The position numbers and the translations under genes are program-made. Positions 24,253 through 32,192 of a DNA stretch of 48,727 nt are shown piece by piece (within the stretch, counting starts at the first letter, position 1; each line of letters begins with the position of its first letter). The notes below the pieces were generated by a model. It did not search any database, was not told where the DNA came from, and saw nothing but the letters and a program-made list of their open reading frames with translations. Source of the stretch: an uncultured Lachnospiraceae bacterium (lineage in GTDB: Bacteria; Bacillota; Clostridia; Lachnospirales; Lachnospiraceae); NCBI GenBank assembly GCA_947165275.1, contig CAMUZQ010000010.1:1-48727 (forward strand), in the 5' to 3' direction.

Positions 24253-27200
24253 TTATGTTTCGATTATGATATTTACGACTGCAGGGAGCATCTTATCCCC
24301 GCACTGCTCCTTCAGCCGGTTCCTGACGGAATCCACAAATGTCCCCTCTCCCGGCAGAGCATCCATTATGAGCTTCATCTCATTGCTGCTCTTGTCGTAG
24401 GTCATATAGGTTCTGACTTCACTGACCTGCTCGGAATCCGCAAGCGTGGCTTCGAGTCCTCCAAGATCATAATACTGTCTTCCGTTATGTCCGTCTGTCA
24501 TTACCACTCTCCCGCTTTTTTCCAGGAAGTCAAGCTCACCGTCAGGCATGATCCTTGCGACGAGTCCCGTATCATACAGCACTCCCTCCCTGTAGGGATT
24601 ATCGATCTCCTCCACGCTTTTCACAGGCTTTACTCCCAGATACAGCTCTCCCCATGCTCCATAGGGCTTCTTCTGATATCTGTCATCCATTATATAGACC
24701 CTGACCTTTTCATCAGACTCTGTATCCCCGATAATATCGGTTCCGGCCTCCTTATTGATATATCCGGCCTCCATGAAAACACTCTTGGGGATATACTGTG
24801 CCGGTATATGCTTCCTGAGTCTTCTTGCAGAGGGCTCTGTCTCCATAGCGAGGATAACCGCCTCATAGCAGTCTAAAAACTCCTCCAGCAGATCCTTGTC
24901 GAAGCGGTTTCTCCAGAAACGCAGCTCTGTATAATATCCGTTTTTGTCAGACATCACCTGCATATGGAAGGGCAGGGAATCAAGCTGGGGATGAAGCCTC
25001 TTTGCCGGCAGTCCGCCTATCTCGTCTATCTCGATGATATCTCCCTGATACTGGAAAAACATCTCTCCCTCTCTCGGTACGGAGATCTGACAGCGCATGG
25101 TATCCATGATCTGCTTTCCCATTCTCTTTAAGAGCGCAAGGGTTGTCTCATGAGGCAGAGCCTGCTGACGGCAAAGATATGTAAGGAAAAGCGGGCCCGC
25201 CAGTCTTCTCCAGCGTCCGTCCGTCCTTCCGCTGTGGATACTGCAGGTCATTACATCCTTTTCATCCGAGAAAAGGCCTACACAATAATTAAATGCCGTA
25301 TAGAACAGTACGTTTTCGGATACTCCCTGTTTATTGCAGAAATATTCTATTTTAAGCTTTGTAAGCCTGTTAAGCCTTCGTCTGATCACATCCTTGTCTT
25401 CGCGGTCAAGACCATCGATACCCTTTTTATTGAGCACGGATCTGCTCATCCTGTAGCCGTCCAGAAGCCCTTCATAGTAGCGGGTGTTTTTGGCTCTTAC
25501 TCCCATCTCCTCCCGTTTCTTATCATCCAGGATGTAATCATAGAAGGTATACTTCTCCTTCTCTATGGGCTGGCCTGCATAGGCCTTATTCAGATCCTCC
25601 AGCAGGATGTTCATTGTCATACCGTCGCCCATGATGTGCGCTACATCAAACAGCAGGTAATTCGCTCTTTCTGTCTGGTAAATTGAAATATGATAGAGCC
25701 TGTCATTTTCATTGTAGGCGAAGGGCACTACAAGATTCTGCTTTTTCTCCTCCCATTCGGCTTCAGTGAGCTTTATTACCGGTATATCCGGCTGATCCTC
25801 GTCATTTCTGAAAAGCGCAAGGTATTTGTTTTCGGCCGGCTTTATTATACCCTTCACTCCCGGATGGGCATTGAGCACCTCTGCTATCGCAGCCTTCAGC
25901 TTCATGATGTCCACTCCCGGATCCAGTTCAAAGGAAAAAGGAAGATTTCCCGTCGTATTCCCGCGGATGACATATCCGAAATACATCTGCATGTTCGTGA
26001 GAGGATATACAGGCCGTGGAGGATAGGCTCCCTGATTCTCCGAGGTATTATCGATGAGAGCCTCGATCTTTGCTATGGTATTATTATCTATGAGATCATT
26101 ATAGCTGATCCCCTTTTTCAGCTGCTTCTCTATCTCCTCGATAAGAAGTATGCTTCCCATGGAATCGAGACCGCAGTCATTAAGATTATCATGTATGCCT
26201 ATAAGCTCATTACCGGTGATCCTGACAAGGATATCATAGAGAGTCTGCTGCACCTTTGTCTCAGGCTTTTGAACCTGTGCCGCCTTGCCCTCCCTTGCAT
26301 TCTTTTCCTCGAAATATTTACTGCGGATAATCTTCTTTGATGCAGTCTTCTCGAAGGGGTGCTTTCTTATGATCAGAGAACCGATCCTGGAGTAGGTGGG
26401 AAGCTCTTCATTGTGCTTATCCACAAGTTCCTGCACGGAAGCCTGTATATCGGTTATTCCCATCTTCTGCGCATATTCGTAATTCGGATAGACCTCTGCC
26501 GCTATCCTGTCACCGGACTCATATGCAAGGATATCCGCTACCAGAGGATCACTGTCAAAACGATCCTCGATGGATTCCGGACTCACATTCTCGCCGTTGC
26601 TTAATATGATCAGGTTCTTTTTACGTCCTGTAAGGAATACGTAATTTTCTTCATCTATAGTTGCCAGATCGCCCGTGCATAGGAACCCGTCCTCCGTGAT
26701 GGCTTCCTTCGTCCTTTCGGGATCCTTGTAATATCCCATCATCACAGAAGGGCTCTTCACCTGAAGCTCTCCATCCACGATACGCGCCTCAACGCCGCGT
26801 ACAAGGAATCCCACGGAGCCTCTTTTTTCCGGTCTGCCGTAATGAGGCACGGATATCTTCGGGGAGCATTCGGACATTCCGTAGCCCTGTCCGATCTCGA
26901 TCTTAAAGGAGGCAAGATCATCCGCCAGCTCCTTTGAGAGGTATCCTCCGCCGCTGATCAGCTTATGAAGTCTCTTTCCCAGCACCTTCTCCCGTGCTTC
27001 GTCCGCATTAAGCCCGTCCTGCTTCATGGCCATCTGCAGATGACTGTTTACGGCCTTCAGCATCATCGGCACCATCCTTACATAGCTGGGCTGGAAAAAC
27101 TCTATGTCATGGAATAATTTCTTAAGATCATTACAGACTGCCAGCTCTGTACCGTAACGGAAAAGAGTCAGCACGTCCCCGTTCAGACAGAAGACATGAT

Positions 27201-27903
27201 TGATCGGAAGCACATTCAGCGCAACCTCGTGATACTGATCACCCAGATCATCATTGCAGAAGATATTGTCTATACAGTTTGCATGTGACAGCATGACGCC
27301 CTTTGACTCACCTGATGTGCCTGAAGTAAAGATGATAAGTGCGCAGTCTTCGGGTGACGCCGTCCGGGCAAGCTTATGATCCACCGGTGTCTCCAGTATC
27401 ACAGGAGCGCTCACCCTGCGTCTTACCCTCTGAAGGCAGATTATCCTTTTTACATTTTCACAGTTTTCTATCAGATAGGAGGCATGAGGTTCGAATTCCC
27501 AGTCGTAAAACAGTATATCTATATCGGCCTTTCTGACATTATTACGGAGATTCTCAACAGAAAGCTGGACATCCAGCGGGACAGCAACGGATCCTGACCC
27601 CGTAACCCCAAGAAGGACGGTTATATATTCATATCCTGTTCTTCCCAGTAATGCAACATGGAGCGCATGGCCGTACTCCTCTGCCAGCTCCTCAGTCCAG
27701 GCTGCCATCTTCTCTGCATCGGCACTGATCTGCGCATAACTCTTCTCATAAACGGTGTCATCCTTCTCCCATTTCAGGAAGGTTTTGTCTCCGAATGCCC
27801 TGCCTGCATTCCGGAACAGATCCATGATCGTTTTCGTATCATCTGCATGAAGCTCCGGGTTTCCGGCGTTATCATAGACGATATGGTCATTGCTGTAATC
27901 CAT
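24253..27903 (-). CDS. NRPS-like protein: adenylation, carrier, condensation, then a partial adenylation C-lobe
   Basis: 1216 residues from the ATG at 27903 (AAAGGGG six bases upstream). Domains: adenylation (about 20-530) with FTSGTSGESKGVML, GQGYGMSECSPKIS, LCTGDLATIDEEN, GRKKNLIILSNGENVSP and a Lys in TASKKIIR; carrier (about 550-620) with DCGLDSMGSILL, Ser about 581; condensation (about 630-1020) with YPLTNMQMYFGYV and AHIMGDGMTM, where the catalytic His and Asp-Gly remain and the first His is Ala. The last 150 residues read VRVYIMDDRYQ, GELYLGV, LYDTGLVARIMPDGELDFLE and YYDLGGLEATLA, which follow motifs A5/A6 to A8 of an adenylation domain, without motifs A1 to A4. There is no thioesterase or reductase domain. 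First gene of the cluster. Confidence 0.9.
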   Translation of the reverse strand: MDYSNDHIVYDNAGNPELHADDTKTIMDLFRNAGRAFGDKTFLKWEKDDTVYEKSYAQISADAEKMAAWTEELAEEYGHALHVALLGRTGYEYITVLLGVTGSGSVAVPLDVQLSVENLRNNVRKADIDILFYDWEFEPHASYLIENCENVKRIICLQRVRRRVSAPVILETPVDHKLARTASPEDCALIIFTSGTSGESKGVMLSHANCIDNIFCNDDLGDQYHEVALNVLPINHVFCLNGDVLTLFRYGTELAVCNDLKKLFHDIEFFQPSYVRMVPMMLKAVNSHLQMAMKQDGLNADEAREKVLGKRLHKLISGGGYLSKELADDLASFKIEIGQGYGMSECSPKISVPHYGRPEKRGSVGFLVRGVEARIVDGELQVKSPSVMMGYYKDPERTKEAITEDGFLCTGDLATIDEENYVFLTGRKKNLIILSNGENVSPESIEDRFDSDPLVADILAYESGDRIAAEVYPNYEYAQKMGITDIQASVQELVDKHNEELPTYSRIGSLIIRKHPFEKTASKKIIRSKYFEEKNAREGKAAQVQKPETKVQQTLYDILVRITGNELIGIHDNLNDCGLDSMGSILLIEEIEKQLKKGISYNDLIDNNTIAKIEALIDNTSENQGAYPPRPVYPLTNMQMYFGYVIRGNTTGNLPFSFELDPGVDIMKLKAAIAEVLNAHPGVKGIIKPAENKYLALFRNDEDQPDIPVIKLTEAEWEEKKQNLVVPFAYNENDRLYHISIYQTERANYLLFDVAHIMGDGMTMNILLEDLNKAYAGQPIEKEKYTFYDYILDDKKREEMGVRAKNTRYYEGLLDGYRMSRSVLNKKGIDGLDREDKDVIRRRLNRLTKLKIEYFCNKQGVSENVLFYTAFNYCVGLFSDEKDVMTCSIHSGRTDGRWRRLAGPLFLTYLCRQQALPHETTLALLKRMGKQIMDTMRCQISVPREGEMFFQYQGDIIEIDEIGGLPAKRLHPQLDSLPFHMQVMSDKNGYYTELRFWRNRFDKDLLEEFLDCYEAVILAMETEPSARRLRKHIPAQYIPKSVFMEAGYINKEAGTDIIGDTESDEKVRVYIMDDRYQKKPYGAWGELYLGVKPVKSVEEIDNPYREGVLYDTGLVARIMPDGELDFLEKSGRVVMTDGHNGRQYYDLGGLEATLADSEQVSEVRTYMTYDKSSNEMKLIMDALPGEGTFVDSVRNRLKEQCGDKMLPAVVNIIIET

Positions 27904-27958
27904 AATGTACCCCTTTCTTTGCATTACCCCAATGCATCCTGACAGTTTCCGTTAATTT

Positions 27959-27987
27959 ATCATATCATTTCCTTCCGTATACAACAA
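27959..27987 (-). promoter_or_regulatory. Candidate promoter of the NRPS-like cluster
   Basis: On the minus strand TTGTTG (27982-27987) and TATGAT (27959-27964) are 17 bases apart, giving a leader of about 50 bases. The leader contains a small inverted repeat GCATT-ggggt-AATGC (27921-27935). Confidence 0.45.
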
Positions 27988-27991
27988 TGTC

Positions 27992-28939
27992 TTACACCTG
28001 TTCAGCCTGCCTGCCGCCCTGTCTTTTTTCAAATCTGAAGGCCATCGGATATACGCCAAAGCTGACAAAGGCTACTATCGCATATCTCACACACCTCACC
28101 AGAAATGAGGCTGCAGTCGCGCTCGAGATGAATTCGGGAGAAAATGGCAGTCTGAGGATCTTATCGATCACAACAAACACCAGAAGTGCTCCCGCCAGAC
28201 GGAGGATCATGAAAAATATATTGCGGGTGTTTTCGAAGCGGACGTATCTGTCCTCAAAGAGCGCCCCCGCCATAAATCCGATAAGCAGTCCCACAGATGT
28301 AAAATAATCAGGGCTTTTGCAGTAGAAAAAGCCCGGTACAGCGGTGAGCAGAAGGATCCCGTCCATCACCATTGTATTGGGGATCTTCGCCTGCAAAAAA
28401 GAAATGATCACTACGCTTATGCCTCCGATCAGCCAGCCTGTCATGACATCAGTAGGGTAATGCGCTCCCAGCGCAAACCTTGAAACACCTATACCTATCG
28501 GCATGATGATACAGATCACTGTCATCCATCTTTTACGTACACCACGCGCCAGCGTCGCAAAAAGCGTAACTGAATTCGTGGCATGCGAGCTTGGAAAGGA
28601 AAAGCCCTGAGCCACCACATCATTTACATCGGCATTCGCCTTTACCTTTCGGAGGATTTTGATCTCCTTATGATCGAAATAAGGGCGTCGGCGGCAGAAT
28701 ATGTTTTTTATCATAGTATTCCATACAAGGCCTGCAAGAACAGCGATCCCCAGATCCCGTCCCAGCTTTTTGTTCAGGCTCCAGTACACAAACCCTATGA
28801 TGACGACCATCGGTATTTCCTCGCCGCAGATGGTAAAAAAGGAAAAAACCGCTGTAAGGCCGGCTCCCATATGTGCCTGGATCCAGGCCATCAGGCTGAC
28901 CTCCCATTGAAAGAAAAAAGTATTACCTATGTCTGACAT
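27992..28939 (-). CDS. PAP2-family membrane phosphatase
   Basis: 315 residues from the ATG at 28939, ten bases after AGGAGG; the earlier in-frame ATG lies in the terminator of the previous gene. The three PAP2 phosphatase motifs are present: KNIFCRRRPYF, then SFPSSHATNSVTL, then SRFALGAHYPTDV, with His and Arg residues of the active site. Eight or so hydrophobic segments follow or surround them, so it is an integral membrane enzyme with an extra C-terminal membrane domain. Members remove phosphate from undecaprenyl pyrophosphate, phosphatidate or similar lipids. Its stop lies only 88 bases before the large NRPS-like gene, so a link with the cluster is possible but not shown. Confidence 0.9.
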   Translation of the reverse strand: MSDIGNTFFFQWEVSLMAWIQAHMGAGLTAVFSFFTICGEEIPMVVIIGFVYWSLNKKLGRDLGIAVLAGLVWNTMIKNIFCRRRPYFDHKEIKILRKVKANADVNDVVAQGFSFPSSHATNSVTLFATLARGVRKRWMTVICIIMPIGIGVSRFALGAHYPTDVMTGWLIGGISVVIISFLQAKIPNTMVMDGILLLTAVPGFFYCKSPDYFTSVGLLIGFMAGALFEDRYVRFENTRNIFFMILRLAGALLVFVVIDKILRLPFSPEFISSATAASFLVRCVRYAIVAFVSFGVYPMAFRFEKRQGGRQAEQV

Positions 28940-28978
28940 TATCCTTAAACCTCCTGAGCCTTCCGATCCTGTATTCAT

Positions 28979-29012
28979 AAAAAAGCCTGCCGTGATCGCG
29001 GACAGGCTTTTT
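28979..29012 (-). terminator. Strong intrinsic terminator after the aquaporin gene (bidirectional)
   Basis: AAAAAGCCTG (28980-28989) pairs with CAGGCTTTTT (29003-29012), extended by CCG/CGG inside with one bulged base. The A- and T-tracts make it work in either direction. It sits 26 bases beyond the aquaporin stop codon and only about 40 bases before the PAP2 start. Confidence 0.85.
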
Positions 29013-29037
29013 CAGATCATCGTTCATACATCTCTGA

Positions 29038-29724
29038 TTATGCTTCAAGTGCCTTATATATGCCGGCTGCCAATGCCGCGCCCACAAGCGGTCCCACTAT
29101 AAATACCCAGAGACTTGCGACAGGCGCGCTGTTTCCGTTCAAAGCCGCAAATACCGCAGGAGCTATGCTCCTTGCAGGATTCACGCTTGTTCCCGTAAGC
29201 CCTATACCAAAGATATGGACAAAGGTAAGCGTAAGTCCTATCACCAGTCCTCCGAAGGAACCATGACCTGCCTTGGAGGATGTCACTCCGAGTATGGTGA
29301 GAACAAATATAAAAGTAAGCACTGTCTCGACTATAAGCCCTGCTATGGGACTTCCGTTCACTCCTGCAAGCCCGTTGGCTCCGAAGCCTCCTGTCATATC
29401 GGTGACATTTCCGGATGCAAAGATGACTGCAAGCAGCATCGTTCCGATGAATGCACCTATGATCTGTGATATTATGTAACCTATAAGATCCTTTGCATTG
29501 ATCCCGCCGTTAATAAAAACGGCAAGTGATACCGCAGGATTCACATGACATCCCGAGATATTTCCAATGCAATATGCCTCTGCCACTATGGAAAGCCCGA
29601 AAGCAAGAGCCGTAAGCAGATAGCCTGCCCCGTTCGCCGAGTCGCATCCTACAAGCATGGCTGTGCCGCATCCCATTAAGACAAGAACACAGGTTCCAAT
29701 CACTTCTGCTATATATTTTTTCAT
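29038..29724 (-). CDS. aqpZ: Aquaporin, AqpZ-like (MIP family)
   Basis: 228 residues from the ATG at 29724, preceded by AGGGGG. Both half-helix signatures are present: CHVNPAVSLAVF and GTSVNPARSIAPAVF, the second with the Arg of the selectivity filter. A His in LTFVHIFGIGLTGTSVN matches the AqpZ filter His that narrows the pore, which favours water over glycerol. Six membrane segments can be drawn. The gene has its own promoter within the end of the upstream gene and its own strong terminator, so it is probably a single-gene transcript. I give the symbol by similarity; glycerol transport is not excluded. Confidence 0.88.
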   Translation of the reverse strand: MKKYIAEVIGTCVLVLMGCGTAMLVGCDSANGAGYLLTALAFGLSIVAEAYCIGNISGCHVNPAVSLAVFINGGINAKDLIGYIISQIIGAFIGTMLLAVIFASGNVTDMTGGFGANGLAGVNGSPIAGLIVETVLTFIFVLTILGVTSSKAGHGSFGGLVIGLTLTFVHIFGIGLTGTSVNPARSIAPAVFAALNGNSAPVASLWVFIVGPLVGAALAAGIYKALEA

Positions 29725-29776
29725 TTCTTCCCCCTTCTGTTTATGTCCTGACAATTTCCTTTATTTTATCCGGAAT

Positions 29777-29805
29777 ATTCTACCATATAACCTTCAATCC
29801 ATCAA
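29777..29805 (-). promoter_or_regulatory. Candidate promoter of the aquaporin gene
   Basis: On the minus strand TTGATG (29800-29805) and TAGAAT (29777-29782) are 17 bases apart. The -35 box overlaps the last codons of the small upstream gene. Confidence 0.45.
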
Positions 29806-30039
29806 AGCCTTGACCACATTGATACCGGCCGCAGTTTTTTTAAGAGACTGAAGCTCACTTTTCATATAATCCTGAAGCTGTGAGATCTCATCCTCCGTGA
29901 AGCCCTCATTCCTTGTGATAACGCAGTCGGGTATGATCCCCTCGGCATTTTTCCCTCCATCATTGAAGGATACATATGCCATCTTTTTTCCGTCCTTCTG
30001 GCAGATCCCCGACACCCTTATATCAACCGGACCGTTCAT
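29794..30039 (-). CDS. Small conserved-looking hypothetical protein
   Basis: 81 residues. The first half looks like beta strands (VDIRVSGICQKDGKKMAYVSF) followed by NAEGIIPDCVITRNEGF; the second half is one long helix with EDEISQLQDYMKSELQSLKK. I remember similar short proteins in other Lachnospiraceae but no named function. It begins three bases after the stop of the flavin reductase-rubredoxin gene, so it is translated from the same message. No Cys pairs or membrane segment that would suggest a redox or membrane role. Confidence 0.7.
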   Translation of the reverse strand: MNGPVDIRVSGICQKDGKKMAYVSFNDGGKNAEGIIPDCVITRNEGFTEDEISQLQDYMKSELQSLKKTAAGINVVKALMD

Positions 30040-30042
30040 ATT

Positions 30043-30681
30043 TTAACCGTACACCGGCTCAAAATCCGATGCGGGATGACCGCAGACAGGGCACATATAA
30101 TCCGCCGGAAGCTCACTTCCTTCATAAACATAGCCGCAGATACGGCATTTCCACGCAACAATCTTCCTGTCGGAAGACTCATTCTTCGCCGCATCGCTCC
30201 TGGGCTTGACCCTTCCCTGGTAGTCTGCGTAGGTAAGAGGTTTCCTGTCGTTAAGCAGCACTGCGTCGACGATCTCGGCAATGAAAAGCGTATGACTTCC
30301 CAGATCATTACTCTCCAGAACCCTGCAGCTTATCACCGAGCAGGCATGCTCTTTAAGGTAGGGTATCTGATTTAAGTCGGACGGGAGCTTTGCAGGATCG
30401 AATTCCCCTGTGAATTTATTCACGTCTCTGCCGGACTGCATCCCGAAATGTCTGATCGTTTCAAAATCGCAGGTCTCATCCAGCAGTGTCAGCGCAAATA
30501 CACCGCTCTGCTTTAGAAGCTCGCAGGTATAATTTGCATTGATACAGGAGATCGCCACTCTTGTCGGGCTGTTTGCCACCTGCATGCAGGTGTTTGTGAT
30601 ACACCCGTTGACCGTTTCCCCCTGCTTTGTCGCAAGCATGAAAACACCATAGGACAGATTGTATAAAGCCTTATTATCCAT
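30043..30681 (-). CDS. Flavin reductase-rubredoxin fusion (high-molecular-weight rubredoxin type)
   Basis: 212 residues from the ATG at 30681 with AAAGGAG upstream. Residues 1-150 form an FMN-binding flavin-reductase-like domain (YNLSYGVFMLATKQGETVNG, SPTRVAISCINANYTCELL). The C-terminal 45 residues are a rubredoxin with WKCRICGYVYEG and YMCPVCGHPASDFEPV, providing the four Cys for one iron. This matches the Hrb architecture of acetogens and other anaerobes, where it passes electrons to flavodiiron proteins that reduce oxygen or nitric oxide. The flavodiiron partner is not in the window. A TATAAT-like box on the minus strand at 30713-30718 may belong to its promoter, though no good -35 box was found. 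Confidence 0.9.
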   Translation of the reverse strand: MDNKALYNLSYGVFMLATKQGETVNGCITNTCMQVANSPTRVAISCINANYTCELLKQSGVFALTLLDETCDFETIRHFGMQSGRDVNKFTGEFDPAKLPSDLNQIPYLKEHACSVISCRVLESNDLGSHTLFIAEIVDAVLLNDRKPLTYADYQGRVKPRSDAAKNESSDRKIVAWKCRICGYVYEGSELPADYMCPVCGHPASDFEPVYG

Positions 30682-30814
30682 AGTACTCCTTTCTTCAAGC
30701 TTTGTTTTTTTTATTATATTCCACCCGTGAAAAAATCTCCACATCTTTAATTTTCTCTAACCCATTCTGTCATGGTGTCATCAGCAGGGAGGACAGGCAA
30801 TATGAAATCTGTTT

Positions 30815-30843
30815 TTGCACAGATCCTTAACAGGTTATATACT
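30815..30843 (+). promoter_or_regulatory. Candidate promoter of the NUDIX gene
   Basis: TTGCAC (30815-30820) and TATACT (30838-30843) are 17 bases apart, giving a leader of about 20 bases with AGAAGGA before the ATG at 30869. This also argues against the longer reading frame that would use the TTG of the -35 box as its start. Confidence 0.5.
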
Positions 30844-30868
30844 TTTCATAAAAACAGAAGGATACGAT

Positions 30869-31432
30869 ATGAAATTCAACGGAGTCAGAAAAATACATGA
30901 GGGACGTTTCATCACCAGATATGATGTTTCCTATACTACTGCAAAGGGACATGAAAAGATATATGAAATGATAAGCCGCAACAGGGATATAAAAACCCTT
31001 GAGGACCTGAATAATCCCGCTGTGGAAGCCGTGGTCCTTGTGATGTTCGATGAAAAGCATGAAAGGATCCTTCTTGACAGGGAATTCCGTCTTGCAACCG
31101 GCTGCTACGTGTATAACTTCCCCGCAGGACTCATAGATCCCGGAGAGACACCGGAAGAGTCCGCCGGAAGAGAGCTTTTTGAGGAAACAGGGCTTAAGCT
31201 TTTAAGCGTGGAGGACATCATCGGCGAAAGCTACTCCGCAGTAGGATTCTCAAACGAAAAAAATCTTACCATAGTCGGTACTGCCGGGGGCGTTCTGCGA
31301 AAAGAAAACGATTCCGAATTCGAAGAGATAATCCCGGCCTGGTATACAAAGGAAGAGGTAGCAGAGCTTTTGAAAAAATATCCCTTTGCCGGAAGGACCC
31401 AGGCCTTCTGCTATATGTTCAGCATCTCCTGA
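30869..31432 (+). CDS. NUDIX hydrolase (ADP-ribose pyrophosphatase-like)
   Basis: 187 residues. The NUDIX box is complete: GLIDPGETPEESAGRELFEETGL, matching GX5EX7REUXEEXGU, near residues 92-114. The N-terminal strand-rich part and the position of the box resemble ADP-ribose pyrophosphatases (NudF/NUDT5-like), but the exact nucleotide cannot be assigned. Cytoplasmic. Start chosen by AGAAGGA six bases before the ATG. The 3' end overlaps the convergent spermidine-synthase-like gene by 14 bases, and no intrinsic terminator was seen between them. Confidence 0.92.
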   Translation: MKFNGVRKIHEGRFITRYDVSYTTAKGHEKIYEMISRNRDIKTLEDLNNPAVEAVVLVMFDEKHERILLDREFRLATGCYVYNFPAGLIDPGETPEESAGRELFEETGLKLLSVEDIIGESYSAVGFSNEKNLTIVGTAGGVLRKENDSEFEEIIPAWYTKEEVAELLKKYPFAGRTQAFCYMFSIS

Positions 31433-32156
31433 GTGTGAAGTCCTCTGTCGCGATCTCAGGTACTGAAGCCATGATGATGCAGTTCTGTCTTTCGGTCGGT
31501 TTGCGTTCCGGATCTGTCTGCCACATCTTCACATGTCTGAAATGGTTCTTAAGCAGACTGCATGTAAGTGCCGCCTGCATTGAACCGTAGCCCTTTGCGG
31601 CAGTTATAAGATTGATCACATATCTCCCTTCGCTGGTAAGAAGCCCGGCCACCGTTGCGATGGTCCTTTCCGAAAGAAACTCCGGATCCTTGGACTCCCC
31701 GGAATATGCATCATCAAAGACTATGTCATATTTCCTTCGGCAGTTTTTGATATATTCATTTCCGTCACCGAAAAAGATATGCATACGGTTATCTATCTCA
31801 TAGGAGTACTCCTTATACAGCTCATCAAGATAGAAATACCTCATGGCTATATCATACATCTCGTCATGAAGCTCTACCACATCCATGCTGCCCTTTCGAA
31901 AATGACTGATAAAATATTTGGGAACCGAAAATCCGGCTCCTCCTATGAGCAGTATCTGTCTGTCAAGATCCGTCATTTCCATTATCTGCGCAAATTCCAT
32001 GGTATATCTGAAGCGAAGGTCGTAATGCCGGCCATCCTCTACATAGCAGGCCGATTCCCTGGCGCCGTTCACGTATAATGTGCGAACGGTCCCATCCTTT
32101 GTTTCCTCGTCCGAGATAACGACTTTACCGAATATATATTTTTTTTCGTAGACCAC
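31419..32156 (-). CDS. Spermidine-synthase-like methyltransferase-fold protein, GTG start
   Basis: 245 residues, GTG at 32156 with GGAGGA eight bases upstream. The Rossmann fold is read from ILLIGGAGFSVPKYF (nucleotide-binding loop), VVELHDEMYDIAMRYF with the acidic residue after strand 2, IFFGDGNEYI and YDIVFDDAYSGES, the last being the place of the catalytic Asp in polyamine aminopropyltransferases. The protein lacks the N-terminal beta domain of full SpeE enzymes in recognisable form, and no speD-type gene (AdoMet decarboxylase) is nearby. Related stand-alone proteins are common in Firmicutes and some may not make polyamines. Probably the last gene of a minus-strand run with the BMP lipoprotein. 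Confidence 0.8.
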   Translation of the reverse strand: MVYEKKYIFGKVVISDEETKDGTVRTLYVNGARESACYVEDGRHYDLRFRYTMEFAQIMEMTDLDRQILLIGGAGFSVPKYFISHFRKGSMDVVELHDEMYDIAMRYFYLDELYKEYSYEIDNRMHIFFGDGNEYIKNCRRKYDIVFDDAYSGESKDPEFLSERTIATVAGLLTSEGRYVINLITAAKGYGSMQAALTCSLLKNHFRHVKMWQTDPERKPTERQNCIIMASVPEIATEDFTLRRC

Positions 32157-32192
32157 AGGATCAATCCTCCAAATAACCGGTAAGGATCTCTC

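Noticed and set aside
27921-27935. Inverted repeat GCATT-ggggt-AATGC in the leader of the NRPS-like gene, considered as attenuator
   Set aside because: The stem has only five pairs and no T-tract follows, so there is no support for termination or a riboswitch.
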